Shown here one piece after another: positions 23,782 through 37,100 of a stretch of DNA of 64,000 nt. Position numbers and translations under genes: made by a program. The stretch is from Acorus gramineus (taxonomy: Eukaryota > Streptophyta > Magnoliopsida > Acorales > Acoraceae). Below the pieces are notes generated by a model. It did not search any database. It was not told the DNA's origin and worked only from the letters and a program-made list of their open reading frames with translations. Within the stretch, counting starts at the first letter, position 1; every line of letters begins with the position of its first letter. The stretch is from the NCBI GenBank assembly GCA_030737835.1, contig CM060849.1, positions 8,578,268 to 8,642,267 on the forward strand, written 5' to 3'.

Positions 23782-24051
23782 ATAAAATCTACTTGTATTA
23801 TATATGTAAGTCTGTACAAGATAACCATCCCTGTTATCAAGGGGTTCATTTTCCCAACAATATCATTGGCATTGGCCTTTGCATTGGATGGTCAAGTCCA
23901 AGAAGTTTCCCCATCTCAAGATATAAAAAAATGCATGGATTCATGCATGGAGAGAATAAAAGGGGCATTCTCTCCATGTTCAGTGAACATTCATTCAGAT
24001 AACCTAATCAAGTTGCAAATCGCCTTGGGATCCCAGTTCTTTGTTTATTAA
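23782..24051 (+). pseudogene. Small hydrophobic, Cys-containing reading frame lacking an ATG
   Basis: An open frame encodes a hydrophobic stretch (IKGFIFPTISLALAFALDG) like a signal peptide, then a short hydrophilic part with KKCMDSCMERIKG and one more Cys. It ends at a stop at 24049-24051. No in-frame ATG precedes the hydrophobic part, and TGTACAAG at 23813-23820 could be a splice acceptor for a missing first exon. The C-x3-C arrangement recalls plant thionin-like or other small secreted Cys peptides, but there are too few Cys to assign it. It could be a gene fragment or chance. Confidence 0.3.
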
Positions 24052-24589
24052 TTGTTTGTTTAAAGTCAAGTTTATATTTTGTTGTAACAAAGAAGTTTCA
24101 ATTATCCCACGAAACCTTGAGCCATGCAAAATGGGTAAATTTTAAGGCCTCCTTTAGAGCTAATTTTTTAAAACAACTTATGCTCTAAATTGATTTAAAT
24201 AATTAAATCAGGAGAAGGTACTCTCATCTAGCTTTTCTCAAAAGCTATATTGTTGATCTTTAAAACTTTAAAAATAAAATAAAATTTGAAAATATACACT
24301 GAAGTTCTTAAAAAACAATTTAGAACTAACTATATAAAAACTGAGTTTACAAGACAAAATTCGTGAGAAAATTAGTTTCAAATGAAATCTTAAACTTTAG
24401 TTAAGTCAGTAAACGATCAAATTTTGTGAAATGATCAAATTTTAGGGAGCACCATTCTTCAAAAAATATATATATATATATTACACGTGCCACTTTTATA
24501 TATAATAAGTTATAAAAAAAGCTTGCATACATACACTTGTGTTGTGGGATGGATGTTTAAAAATCAAATTGCTTCATACACTTATAGTA
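24052..24589. other. Intergenic, no gene recognised
   Basis: AT-rich, with a short (TA)n stretch near 24465-24480. A segment at 24145-24400 beginning AAGGCCTCCTTTAGAGC may be a further small element, but its other end could not be set. Confidence 0.4.
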
Positions 24590-25128
24590 GCGTTTGAAAA
24601 CACAGTTTGAAAATTAGCTTTTAGCTTTTGCAGCTTTATGCACACCTTTTGAGGGTGTAATGATGATGGCTGCTTTATAAAACACATATTTCGAGATATA
24701 GTTTAGAGATAAAATATAGTAATCATAATGTATTTAAGTTGATATGTTTGGTAACAGCTTTTAGCTTTTAAATGATGATGTATTTGAATTGATATGACCC
24801 CAAAAGCTAAAAGCTGCTTTTATATTTTGTTGCCAAACATGTCCTAAGAAGGCGTTTAAAAACACAGTTTGAAAAGCAGCTTTTAGCTTTTACAGTTTTA
24901 TGCACACCTTTTGAGGGTATAATGATGATAATTTGAATGTATAATGATGATAACTGCTTTATAAAACACAGATTTTAAGGTACAGTTTAGAGATAAAATC
25001 TAGTAATGATGATGTATTTAAGTTTACCTGTTTGGTAACAGCTTTTAGCTTTTAAATGATGGTATATTTGACTTGATGTGACTGCAAAAGCTAAAAGCTG
25101 CTTTAAGCTTTTGCAGCCAAACATACAT
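24590..25128. repeat. Two tandem copies of a small element, period about 262 bp
   Basis: GCGTTTGAAAACACAGTTTG at 24590 recurs as GCGTTTAAAAACACAGTTTG at 24852. Each copy has AGCTTTTAGCTTTT near its left end and AAAAGCTAAAAGCTGCTTT near its right end, so each can fold as a hairpin, and each ends with a CCAAACAT motif. This looks like a MITE present as a tandem pair. No target duplication is identified. Confidence 0.65.
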
Positions 25129-26000
25129 TAAAAGTTAATTAAAAGCTATTGGTAAAAGTTAATTAAAAGCTATTGGTAGAGGCTATAGCTTCTATCATCG
25201 ATTTTAAGTATAATTGAACTATGATAACAACATGACATAATGGATATATTAATTAACTATTAATTAATAATTAAAAAAATATAAATTACAATCAAATTTA
25301 AATTCCACGACTCTTGATATTTTTTAAGTCTTTATATAAGATTAATTTAAATCCTCTTTTATTAAATAACAATGATTTGTCACAATTTAAGAAGTGGCTT
25401 GCTCTAATAATTGGTAGATGGTTCTTATAAACATCAGTTCAATGATTTTAACTATTTTTCTAAAGAAAACCAAACCAGAAGCTAGGATTGGTCGAATCAA
25501 CCAGTCCCGTCCAGTTTTTTAAACATTGCTTTAGATTATTTGCACTCTTGAGTGAATACTGTTACGGATCGATTAGCTTCAGGTGGACTTGCTTTTAATC
25601 AATTCTGAGTCAACAAAATCTTCTGCTAATGACAAACTAAAAGTCCAATGGTTCATTTTATATCACTAATGGCACTCCCTAAATAAATCAGATGAAATCA
25701 TTAGCAGAGGTGGTACAAGATCCAAGGACCATGCAATTAAAACATTTTGTCTTGTTCTAGCATGAAATTAGTTATTCATGATAAGTTTAATAAAAGTGCC
25801 ACTCAACCTAGATGATGATGATTAATATAGTTTTGCACATGATCCAAGTAATACTACTAGGCCTTTTTGTGCATTTTGATAATGTTTGGTTATAAAACAA
25901 CCCCCATGAGCCACTAATCAAATTGAGTGAGTGAAACTCAATTAGATTAACATATATGTAAGTGATCATGAACTAATTATTTAATACAACTGGTTTTCTC
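25129..26000. other. Intergenic, upstream region of the first cellulase gene
   Basis: Begins with a short tandem repeat of TTAAAAGCTATTGGTA at about 25132-25180. The rest is AT-rich with no gene seen and presumably includes the promoter of the downstream gene. Confidence 0.4.
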
Positions 26001-26002
26001 CC

Positions 26003-26010
26003 TATATAAG
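26003..26010 (+). promoter_or_regulatory. TATA box of the first GH9 gene
   Basis: TATATAAG lies 42 bases before the ATG at 26052. A start site about 30 bases downstream would give a very short leader and would exclude the out-of-frame ATG at 26023. Confidence 0.6.
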
Positions 26011-26051
26011 TGTGATTTGGGCTATGAAGCCTGCACCTTCTTCAGGGTGCC

Positions 26052-28730
26052 ATGGCAAGGCTGCAGCTTCAGCTCTCTTTGTTGCTGTGCTGCATCTTTG
26101 TTGGGGCACACGTCGAAGGACTTTCAAACTATAGTGATGCGCTCGCTAAGTCAATCTTGTACTTCCAGGGCCAGAGGTCCGGTCGGCTCCCCCCGGACCA
26201 AAGGATCAAGTGGAGGTCACATTCTGGCTTGAACGATGGCTCGCTCTCACAAGTAGGAATAAAAATTTATATTTATTCACAAAGAAATATTAACTTACAC
26301 TAAAAAGTAGACAATAAAGTGAAGATTTAATTTTAATTTAACCCTGATGTTATATTATATGTCATTTGGTAGTTAAATCTTTTCATGGTATCATTATATT
26401 ACACATCCAATTTCTCATTAATTGTCACAAGGGTGAGGTTACATGTTGTACTGTCGCTAACATTATCCTTGTCAAAATACAGGTCGACCTGACTGGCGGC
26501 TACTACGACGCAGGTGACAACGTAAAATTCAACTTCCCGATGGCCTTCACGACGACGATGTTGTCGTGGTCCATCCTCGAGTACGGCAAACGTCTAGGGC
26601 CTGAGCTGGGGAACGCTAGGGCAGCCGTTCGGTGGGGTTCAGACTACCTCCTCAAATCGGCCACCGCGACCCCAGGGAGGCTCTACGTCGGGGTCGGAGA
26701 CCCCAACGCTGACCACAAGTGCTGGGAGCGCCCAGAAGACATGGACACCCCACGCACTGTCTACTATGTGTCACCACAAAATCCGGGATCTGACGTGGCC
26801 GCTGAGACTGCGGCAGCGCTGGCCGCTGCTTCAATGGTCTTCAGGGCAGCGGATCCAAAGTACTCGGCCAAGTTGCTTGTCGTGGCGAAGAAGGTTATGG
26901 AGTTTGCGGGGAAGTACACTGGAGCGTACAGCGACAAGCTTGGGTCCGCTGTGTGCCCCTTCTATTGCTCCTACTCAGGCTACAAAGTAAGTCACTACCT
27001 ATACTCTGCGCCCGTTTGGATGGTAATATAAGGTAGGTATAAGGCAGAATAAGCATGGACATGAAGAAAAGCATGTTTGTTTAAGGGATATAAACTGATA
27101 TAACAATGTTCGTATAAGCAGGTATAAACCAGTATAACAATTTTAGAATCCTCCTAGTATAGATTCATACCACCTTATCCATGTCTCTAAAATAACATTT
27201 AGAAAGTATAAACTTCATATCCGCTACTTATCATTCATTTATTCTTAATTCATTCTAAATCGAACAAACAATAATAACTATTTTATCGTGGACAGGATGA
27301 ACTGCTCTGGGGAGCCTCCTGGCTGCTGAGGGCGACGAATGATGTGTCGCACCTCACGTACCTGAAATCGTTGGGCGCGAATGACAACGCCGACATCTTC
27401 AGCTGGGATAACAAGTTCGCCGGAGCACGCGTGCTTCTCTCGAGAGTATGATATCGTACTATATATATCATGTGTTCTACTAAGGATATACATTATTGAT
27501 CAACGTTTTAACATGATACAATTACATTGTGGATTTTATAGAAGAATTTGGTTGACAAGGACAAGACATATGAACCCTTTAGATTTCAAGCTGAGACTTT
27601 CATGTGCAGCATCTTGCCCAAATCCCCATCTTCGACGACTCGTTATACGCCAGGTATTATCAATATCCTAATTGTTCTGATGGAGCATGATTTATCTGGA
27701 GTTTATTCATTTTGATCATATTATATGTGGGAGATTTTAATTTGATCCCAAGGGTTTTAATTATGTTTATGCATTATAATATTGTTGATCTATATATCAT
27801 TTTTAATGTCTACTGTTGATGAATATTATCATGTAATGGGCTCAGTTTATACACTCTAATGAATGATATATACTCCATTAAATGTGTGTGTGTGTGTGTG
27901 TGTGTGTCTCATTGGCATATTGAATCGCAGGTAATATTGCGTATAATGATTGTGTTTAACAACACCCGAAAAATATATATTATTAAATGATAAAACAACG
28001 CTAACCTTAATTAATATTTTCAAATGCAGGGGGGCTTATGTACAAATTGAGCCAGAACAACCTGCAATATGTGACATCCATATCATTCTTGCTCTCTACC
28101 TATGCAAAGTACATGGTGTCTTCCAACCACACCTTCTACTGTGGGAAACTATTGGTTACCCCCAATTCCTTGAGAAGCTTAGCCAAAAAACAGGTAATTA
28201 CTGCTATCAAACTTGGTGTCACAGATTTCACGTCACTGAAACAGTTTTTTAAAACATTTTTTAAAAAAAAAACGTATTTTTGAAAGATTATTTAATAAGC
28301 TAGGACCGCTAGGAAAGTTTGAAAATGAGTTTTGATTCAATATATTATACTGAAAAATAGTATCTCTAAAAGTTGTTCAATCACGCGAGTTCTACAGGTG
28401 GACTACATACTTGGAAGCAACCCTATGAAAATGTCCTACATGGTGGGCTACGGAATGCGGTTCCCGATCCGGATCCACCACCGCGGCTCCTCCATTGCCT
28501 CCGTCGCGAGCCTCCCGCAGCATGTCGGCTGCCAGGACGGTTTCCAGCAGTACTACTACTCCAAGAGCCCTAACCCTAACTTTCTAATTGGGGCGGTGGT
28601 CGGTGGACCGGACGATAAGGATGCGTACATTGACGACCGCACCGACTACGGCCGCAACGAGCCGGCGACCTACACCACCGCTGCCCTCGTCGGACCGCTG
28701 GCCTACTTGGCCGGAAGCTATGGCAAATGA
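26052..28730 (+). CDS. GH9 endo-beta-1,4-glucanase (cellulase), gene 1, 487 aa
   Basis: Coding exons: 26052-26252, 26483-26986, 27296-27445, 27542-27653, 28030-28193, 28398-28730; all junctions are GT-AG and in frame. GH9 enzymes cleave internal beta-1,4 bonds of cellulose and related wall glucans. Residues 1-23 are a hydrophobic signal peptide, so the product should be secreted. No membrane anchor or C-terminal carbohydrate-binding module is present, as in the secreted class B. The family DAGDNVKF motif is near residues 75-82, the active-site His is in RIHHR (residues 402-406), and the catalytic acid is Glu465 in NEPATY. In the C-terminal family signature a usual Asn is Thr471. Compared with the next gene, one intron is missing and one extra splits the Gly of YTPGG. 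Intron 2 contains a MITE. Confidence 0.93.
27004..27285. mobile_element. MITE-like insertion in intron 2 of GH9 gene 1
   Basis: It starts with GCGCCCGTTTGGATGG and shares AGTATAACAATTTTAG and TTCATACCACCTTATCC with the minus strand of the tandem array at 12945-14606. The right end (ATCGAACAAAC) is only roughly inverted. The boundaries are approximate. Confidence 0.5.
27883..27907. repeat. (TG)n microsatellite in intron 4 of GH9 gene 1
   Basis: Twelve uninterrupted TG units plus a T, likely variable in length between individuals. Confidence 0.95.
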
Positions 28731-29892
28731 GAGCTTCTACTGTTTAATGTGTGTGTGTTAGTTTTTGGTGTTTACAAGTAATTGTGTGTGTGTGTTTTTT
28801 TTTTGAAGTGTTGGCTGTGCTTTAATTGTTTACTAAACATCTTCCTAATGATTTTTAACTCTCTTGATAGTAATTTCAAATGTAATGTATCATGGAATTT
28901 GTGGTTTTCAATGTTTTAATGACAACTTAAAAATCATTTAACTCCTTTTGGATAAACTGAAGATAAAGTAACTACATAAATCTAGAATCCGATAATGTTA
29001 TCACATATGTGTGTGCATGTGCTTATATATTTATTCTCATCCCATACAATTTTCATTTAATCAAATGAATTAAATCAATTCATCACACTCTTAGAATGTT
29101 TTTAAATGTGATAATTAAAATGTTTTTAATCACGGTTTTAAATCAATCATGATGCCCCCCCCCCCCCCCCCCCTCATTGATGAATCTTAGACCATCTAAT
29201 TATACCCAAAAAAAAAATCCAAGTAGAGATACATGTATAAGCGAATATGAAGTTGCCCCCACAGTTGGGAAAAAAAAACACTTATGATGGAAACGTCCAT
29301 ATTTTAATCCTTATTTGCGAAAAACCATGCATATACATTATAATTAAGTAGGTTTAATTATATCATCTTGTGATATGCATTCACAGGGTCCCATTGTCTT
29401 TTACACGAAGCATCCCAACTCAATTTACACCTAGATTAGCGATCTGTTGGGAAGTGCGTAAAACATGATAGGTGTGACATGCGTGTGATATTGTTAGTTG
29501 GAATAACTCTGTAAAAATTATATGAATGTGTATTTTAATCTACTAATATAGATAAATTATGATAAACAATTATCCTTAGGTTATCAAGGCTTAACTATCA
29601 AACTTTATACTATCCAAATTCTTTTCTTTTCTTTTTTATTAAAAATAACGTGTTTTTTGGAACATCCTATCTAGACCATTAGAACAGTTTGTTAAACCTT
29701 TCTCTACATCTCATAATAGGCAAACAAAAAAACAAAAAAGCACCACCTCTTAATAAGGACAACCTCCAACTATTTTGGGGTGATCAATCAGTTTCACCAT
29801 ACTTTAAACCTCTCAATCCAAAATTAACACCATAAAACCAAGATCTAAAACTCAAAAACATCATAAAATCAATCAAAAAAAAAAATCCAATT
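28731..29892. other. Intergenic spacer between the two GH9 genes
   Basis: Holds the 3' untranslated region of gene 1, a 19-base C run at 29155-29173 and AT-rich sequence. No TATA box is evident close to the second gene. No other gene is seen. Confidence 0.5.
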
Positions 29893-32800
29893 ATGTCGAT
29901 GAAAATTGTCTTCTTCACCATTCTTTTATCGATCGCCACCACCACCGCGAACCACGACTACAAAGACGCGCTCTCGAAGTCGATCATCTTCTTCGAAGGC
30001 CAGCGTTCGGGGAAGCTCCCTCCCCGTCAGTCCATCACATGGAGGTCGGACTCCGGCCTCTCTGACGGTTCATCAGACAATGTATGTTCAATAATGTTAT
30101 AAGCAGTGCATTGTAACATGTTTTTGTTTTTGCATAAACAAAAAAACACAAACATGTTTTCAAACAGTTCTGAAAAATATGATTAATTAAAAAGTTTGTT
30201 TTGATTTTTACTATATAAAAAAAAAGTTAAAGAGAACAATGCATTCAAATATATTGTATGTTTTCATATGTTCACAGGTAGACCTGACCGGAGGATACTA
30301 TGACGCCGGCGACAATGTGAAGTTTGGCTTCCCCATGGCGTTCACCACGACGATGATGGCGTGGAGCGTGCTCGAATTCGGGCGAAGAATGGCTGATGAG
30401 CAGCTCGAGGCGGCTCGAGAGGCGGTCCGGTGGGGATCCGACTACCTCCTCAAGGCCTCAGCTCACCTGCCCAATGCCCTCTACGTCCAGGTAAATCAAA
30501 GAAACAAAAAAAAAATATGTTATGCTAAAAATCTGATTTCGGAGGAGTCTCCTTTCTCAGGAATCTTGTTGTAATATACAATTTGAGGGATTGAGAAATT
30601 AAACGAATTTTGTATGGGTCGTCATCGCATGGGGGAAGGGTTCTAAATTTCATTTAATTGGATGTTTTAACAAAAAGAGAACGAAAAGGATTATCAAACA
30701 TGGTTCACAATTATTTATGCAGTCATTTTCACATAAACACATAGTTTAAATTCTTTTTTAAATAAACTCATAAAACGAAACATATAATTTTGTAACAATA
30801 AAAATATATATTTTTGAATAAATTGAATACAGGCATACATTTTTTATATTTTCGTAATAGTGGATACATATAGTGACATATATATACTATGTTAGATGAT
30901 TTATGTACTTCCTCCGTGTTTGTTTTGGGCTTATTTGAAAGGTTGGAGATCCGAAGGCGGACCACAAGTGCTGGGAGCGCGCGGAGGACATGACCACGGC
31001 ACGACCGGTGTACAAGGTGACACCGAGCAACCCCGGTTCCGACGTGGCAGCGGAGACCGCCGCAGCTCTCGCAGCCGCATCCAGGGTCTTCCGGCACGTA
31101 GACCCGGGCTACTCGTTGAAGCTCATCGAGGCGGCCGAGAAGGCGTTCACCTTCGCTGATACTTATAGAGGGAGTTATAGTGACTCGCTCTCCTCCGTCG
31201 TCTGCCCCTTCTATTGCTCGTATTCAGGTTATCATGTAAGTTTGTTAAGATAAAATGCAAAAATGTTAGATACAATCACGTTTATAATCGTATTTGCAAA
31301 TCAAAAATGTGAAAAAAAACACATATCTCATTACAATCGAGATATACAGGATTAGAGGTGGGACTATAAATGAAATTGTATATAACAACGATCAATGTTT
31401 CTTACGAAACTATCTATATTAACTCATGATCTATGTGAAAAATAGGATGAACTTCTATGGGGGGCTGCATGGCTTTTCAAGGCCACACACAATTCTTCCT
31501 ACCTTGATTATGCCAAGTCCCTCGGCCTCGACGACGACTCTGATGTGTTCAGTTGGGATAACAAACTCCCCGGCGCACGCGTCCTTCTCTCTCGGGTAAT
31601 CCCCATCTGAACTTTATAGCTCTTGTTTGATTTGTGGATAACTTATTCAGAAATGATTTAGTTATAAAACTCGCTATACAAACATGCATCGTATGTATGA
31701 AACAAAAAAAAAAAAAAAATCAAATTTTGCGTTTAACCAAAGAGCTAAATATGACATAATTGTTTTTAGGATACAAGCTTTCATTGTCTAGAGAACCAAA
31801 TACTGCTTTGATAGTTATTTATTCAAGAATGTCAATCTATTTTATATAAGGCTTTTACAAGCCCTTAAGAGTGAATATAAAATGGTTAATGAGAAGAAAT
31901 GAAAGAGAATGAAATGATTTTCTATTTAATTATTATGATGATATAATTGTCATGTCTAATACAATTTATGTAGTTTTAGATTTTTTTTTTTCTTGATAAA
32001 TATAGTTTTAGATTGATAAACATAAATCAATTATATCTGTTGAGTGTTTTATGCTATCATAATAAAGTAAGACTATTTCAGTTTATTCATACTAAACAAA
32101 CATGCATAGTATCTACTAAATTTTGTATTAGGATTCTCACATCAACGATGAGGGCGAGCTATCGATGTTCAAAGAACACGCGCAGAGGTTCATGTGCAAC
32201 GTGTTGCGGGGATCGCCGTCGCAGTCAGTGAGCTACACTCCGGGAGGACTGATGTACAAGATGGATGGGAGCAACCTGCAGTATGCGACATCCTCCACAT
32301 TCTTGATGACAACCTATGCCAAGTACTTGAAAGCAGCAGAGGAGACCTTCAATTGTGGTGATTTTGTGGTCTCCCCATCCCTACTGAGAGAACAGGCCAA
32401 GAAACAAGTGAGTAGTCCTTAGAACAAAATCAACTTTAGTAACAAATATGTCATATCTGTTTAAAAACTCATGATCTGACTCAGAGGATCCACCGATCTG
32501 GATTGGATCGGTCGACTTCCTAGTCATATTGGATCATTAACTCGGTTTTTCCATCCATTGGATTGGATTGGCTGAGTCGGATCGAGTAGATTGGTTGATC
32601 TTTTTATCTGAACCCTCAATTTAACTTGAGTAACTGGGCGTTTTTTTTTTTTTCTATAATTGTTAAATTCTATAACTCTCAAACATCTCTATGTAACTAT
32701 TTTTCTTGCAAAGTAGAGTTTTTGGTTTCTTAATGTCGAACCAAATAGACCCTTGATGCCAATTATATTTGTAGAAATTGGTGAGATTTATTCATGGTTT

Positions 32801-33527
32801 ATTATATATTTCTATAGTTATTATATGTGAATTTTGTAATATATTTTTTTATTGGAGTTCATTCCTGCACATTTTAATTTAGTAGCATTATGATAATGAA
32901 TTTGCTAATTTGATTAATATCTACCAAAAACATTATACTATTGTTATAATGAATTTTGCTATTCATTATATATTTTTATCATATATTTTTACATTTTTAT
33001 TCACATATTATGTTTCAATACTAAATCACCTTCCAGTAGAAACGATATCACACGGTGAACAACTCAAATCGATGACTTGTCGAAGTATCTAGTTTTTCTA
33101 GTTTATAAATAGCTATCATGAATTATGTGACACGGACCATATTAAAATTCGGGAAACAATTTTGACACAGGTGGACTACATACTAGGAGACAACCCTAAG
33201 GAGATGTCATACATGGTGGGCTACGGCGACCTGTACCCACGCCGCATCCACCATCGGGATTCATCGATCCCCATCTACTCGACCGACGGAACGTCATCGT
33301 CATCATACGGTTGCGACGGGGGTTTCCAGTTCTTCTACAGCAACGGTCCAAACCCTAACGTGCTTACCGGGGCGGTCGTTGGCGGACCGGACAAGGATGA
33401 CAGTTTCTCAGATGCTAGAGACAACTATGGGCAGTCTGAGCCTGCTACATACATCAATGCACCCTTGATAGGGTCCCTGGCTTACTTGGCTGCTAGTTTT
33501 GAGGCTGCTAGTTTTGAGTCTCACTAA
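29893..33527 (+). CDS. GH9 endo-beta-1,4-glucanase (cellulase), gene 2, 492 aa
   Basis: Coding exons: 29893-30081, 30278-30490, 30942-31235, 31446-31595, 32132-32407, 33171-33527; all GT-AG and in frame. The protein is a close paralog of the upstream gene in the same orientation, so a tandem duplication. Residues 1-19 form a signal peptide; a second Met at residue 3 is an alternative start. It has the DAGDNVKF motif early in exon 2, RIHHR near residues 399-403, and catalytic Glu464 in SEPATYINA, which keeps the family Asn. In the His signature a usually basic position is Leu (YGDLYP). Exon 2/3 are split by an intron after YVQ that gene 1 lacks, and gene 1's intron in YTPGG is absent here. The C terminus carries a duplicated AASFE. 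It likely acts in the cell wall on cellulose or hemicellulose. Confidence 0.93.
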
Positions 33528-34183
33528 TTGAACTGTGTTTTTGATGGGTTGATATGTGACATGTAGGTTTGATGTAAGTTTAATTAATTGAGTTGGGTTG
33601 CTGTTTTGTTGATTTTTTTTTTTTTTTTAGAGAGTGACATTTGTCATTGCTTATAACAAGTGACAAAAAGAATAATGTTAGTTACAAATTAATATATATA
33701 TATGCAGTCTTTTTTATAGCTTTGTTTTATCTATGTAATGAAATATATATTTTAATAGAAAAAAAAAAGTTGAGGTATATATTCTATTGCATACCTAAAA
33801 AAAAAATCATGAGTTTGAATTATAAATCTTATTAGAAAAAAAATAAGATTACACGTGGAATATTTGTGTATGAGATTGCACATGGAGCAGTCTTATATGT
33901 AGTTCTTTTTTCGATACCCGTGTTGTTTGATTTTGAAGGTTTATAATAATGATAATAATAAGTTTATGTTCCAATTGTATATACATTTTTACATAAAAAT
34001 AAAAAGTCATATTGTATCTATTAAATTACATGGAACTCTTGTTGTCCTTGATTTCATATTATATAAAGTTGTGGTAACATGTCTACCATGCCTCAAAAAT
34101 ATATATACCAAGACTTTGCATGAGACAATCAATTTCAAGCCGCCTTTTTTTAAAAAAATTATAATATCACACCATTTACATTT
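33528..34183. other. 3' flank of GH9 gene 2
   Basis: AT-rich. No gene is seen. It ends at the 9-bp target duplication of the next transposon. Confidence 0.5.
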
Positions 34184-37100
34184 GAGTGAATTGTTCATAT
34201 GCCCTTTGATCAAGGGTCTAATTATTTTTCTGTCTCTAGACTTTTTTTATTTTTTATTTATCCCTGAAATCTGGTTTTATTTTTTTTTTACCCCTGACTT
34301 TTCATAATACTTGAACTACCATTTATAGGCAGAGTTACAAAAATACAGAAATATAATGTGATATATACATAAATTATACACATAGTTATAAATATTTAAT
34401 AGTTATTTATAAAAAATATCAACGTACACAAAGATGTTTAAACACAAAATGGATATATATACATTTTCAATATCACTACAATAGATTCATGAACCGTAAT
34501 TCATTTAATTATCATCCGTAAATGAATTCAATGTACACAAAATTATTATAGATACAATTCCAAAGTTTCGTTAAAATAGATATATCAATTGTTGAATTAC
34601 AATGATTTCTTTCTATCATAATGAAATCAATTGTTGTCTCACCCTTAATCTTCTTCATGTCCTCTTGGGTGAAATGAAACTCACTAAAAGACTATCGAAC
34701 TAGACATTCAACGTAATTCATAACGAAGAACATGTTGTCCAAGCTACATAAAAAATACAACAATCAATCAAACACTTAAATAAATTTTCATTTAGCAATA
34801 TGAATAAAATTAGTAATAGCATGAATCCGAACTGAAAATATACGGGCAACTGTAATATTTTCGTGGAAGTATTTCGTGATCCATGTACTTAACAATTGTA
34901 GAAATTAAAACATTACATAACCAATTACAAAAAGTGTCAATATAATTAGCCTAAGGACATAATTTTATAGAAATGTAATAACTTATTACAATAATTTAAT
35001 ATCAATTTACATATATGTAAATGACCCATTACAGATACTTTATAAACAATTACAATATGTAATCAATGATTTACATGAATAATTAACATAACAACAATGT
35101 AACAGAAACTACATCATTACATAATATATACCAATGTAATAATTACAGCATAACAACTATCAATGTATACCCAATTACAACAGAAACTATCATTACATAA
35201 CAACTACAACAAAAAATACCAATGTAATGCCCAATATTGGGCATTACATTTGGAGATGAAGGGTTGCAGAGAGGGTTATTTGGGCGTCGAGAGTTATTTG
35301 GGATTTGTTTGGAGGGTTATTTGGAGGGTTATTTGGTTTGTAGGGATTTTAGGGATTTCAAAATCAATGGGTCCATTTGGTTCAAGTGACTTAAAATCAT
35401 GTGGGATTTGTTTTACATGGATTAGATTTTCAAGACTATATATTTTAGTGATAGTTTTAAAAGATCACTTGATATTAAAGATATTAATCCTATTTTTATT
35501 TGACTAAGTGATTTGGATAATATTAAGAATAAATTCAAATTAAAGATAAAATTTAAATAGATTTATATATATCATGAGCATATGCTATAATACGACATGT
35601 ACATCGCTCTACAATCAATAGACCCCACATAGAAGCCGTTTAGTTTGAAGTAATTTCAAATACTTAAGAATTCATTTTACACGGATAAGCTTTTCCAGGA
35701 ACAAAAAAACTAACTTGCATGTTTGGTGACAGTAAATTTATTTTATCGAAAATGATTTCCACTGTTTGTGTATTAGGAAAATATTTACATTATATATATT
35801 TTTATTCTAAAACATTTATTCAAAAAACACTTACAATGTTGTTTCATAAAAGTTTACGTGTATAATATAAAAAAGTTATTAAAAAAAATTATATATATGT
35901 TGTTTCATAAATAAGAGGTATTAAAATTTATGCATATAATAATCAAATTTATGTAAATGATCATATAAATAAACTTTCAATATAGCAAAATCTATTGTCG
36001 TTGTTTTATATGTTCATATCTACTTAATCTTTGTATCACTTTTATTATATCCTAAAACTTCTCCTATAAATAAGACAATATTCAAATTTTAAATCTTTTA
36101 TGTGTTGTTTTATATGTTCATTATCTACATAATCTTTCTATCTCTTTCTATCTACAGAATTTATTTATCTTCTCTACTGTGTTTGGTTATCCTATGAGGA
36201 TTATGAAATACATAGAATTTCCAATTATCTGGCATTTCTAGAGAAATCAACAGATATTTGAAGCCCAACGTCTCTGGTATTCTACTTGAAGAATCAACAG
36301 CGTCGTTGGAGACTGCGAATTCGTGCCTTCAATCAAATTAGCAAAAGAGCGTATTCGTACACTGCATTATTTCCCCAATTTAAAAAATACAAATCACAAT
36401 TACCAATAAATAAATAATTAATATATCCCCAATTTAAAAAATATAAATCACAATTTGGTTTGGGCTTTGGGTTTGGCTTTATATGAATTTTTGCTATATA
36501 TTGTTTGTGCTTGCTCCCGATAGAACATTATATATATAATGATAATTAATATATCTAATGTGACATTGGGCTCATTAAATACAAGAATAAACGAATTGTA
36601 TGTAATGTCAAAATGAATATACTCAACTTTGATATCAATTACAAACCTTAATCTTTTGATGAAATTTTTATGTAATGTCAAAAGGAGTTGATTTAATGAA
36701 TTTTTATGTTTTGCTTAATCTTTTGATGAAATTTTTTTAATTTTGAGCTCGTTTAATTTGCTTACTTACTAAAAGTTTACTTTATTTTACAACTTTAATC
36801 AAATTAGAATGTTCTTCCAAATATTTAATTACAATAAACATAATTAATATAATAAATTGTCTAATTCGATGATGGATTAATGTGAAAAACAAAGTATATA
36901 TCTAAATCAAATATACTAATTTTTATCTATTTTTTCTGCTTATACATTTCTGAATAAAAAAATATGAAAAAATGACCACGCTCTTTGTCTATTATAATAA
37001 ATAATGTTTTAATTTTATTATTTATATTTAAAATCAAATTATAGAAAGAATTTATACTCAAAAGGATTTTAATTTGATAGTCATGTAGTGTATTATGATT

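Noticed and set aside
26017-26232. Alternative frame overlapping exon 1 of GH9 gene 1
   Set aside because: It is out of frame with the GH9 protein and partly upstream of the expected transcript start.
33927-34307. A 126-codon open frame downstream of GH9 gene 2
   Set aside because: It crosses the left end and target duplication of a transposon and is low-complexity Phe/Ile/Lys-rich sequence.
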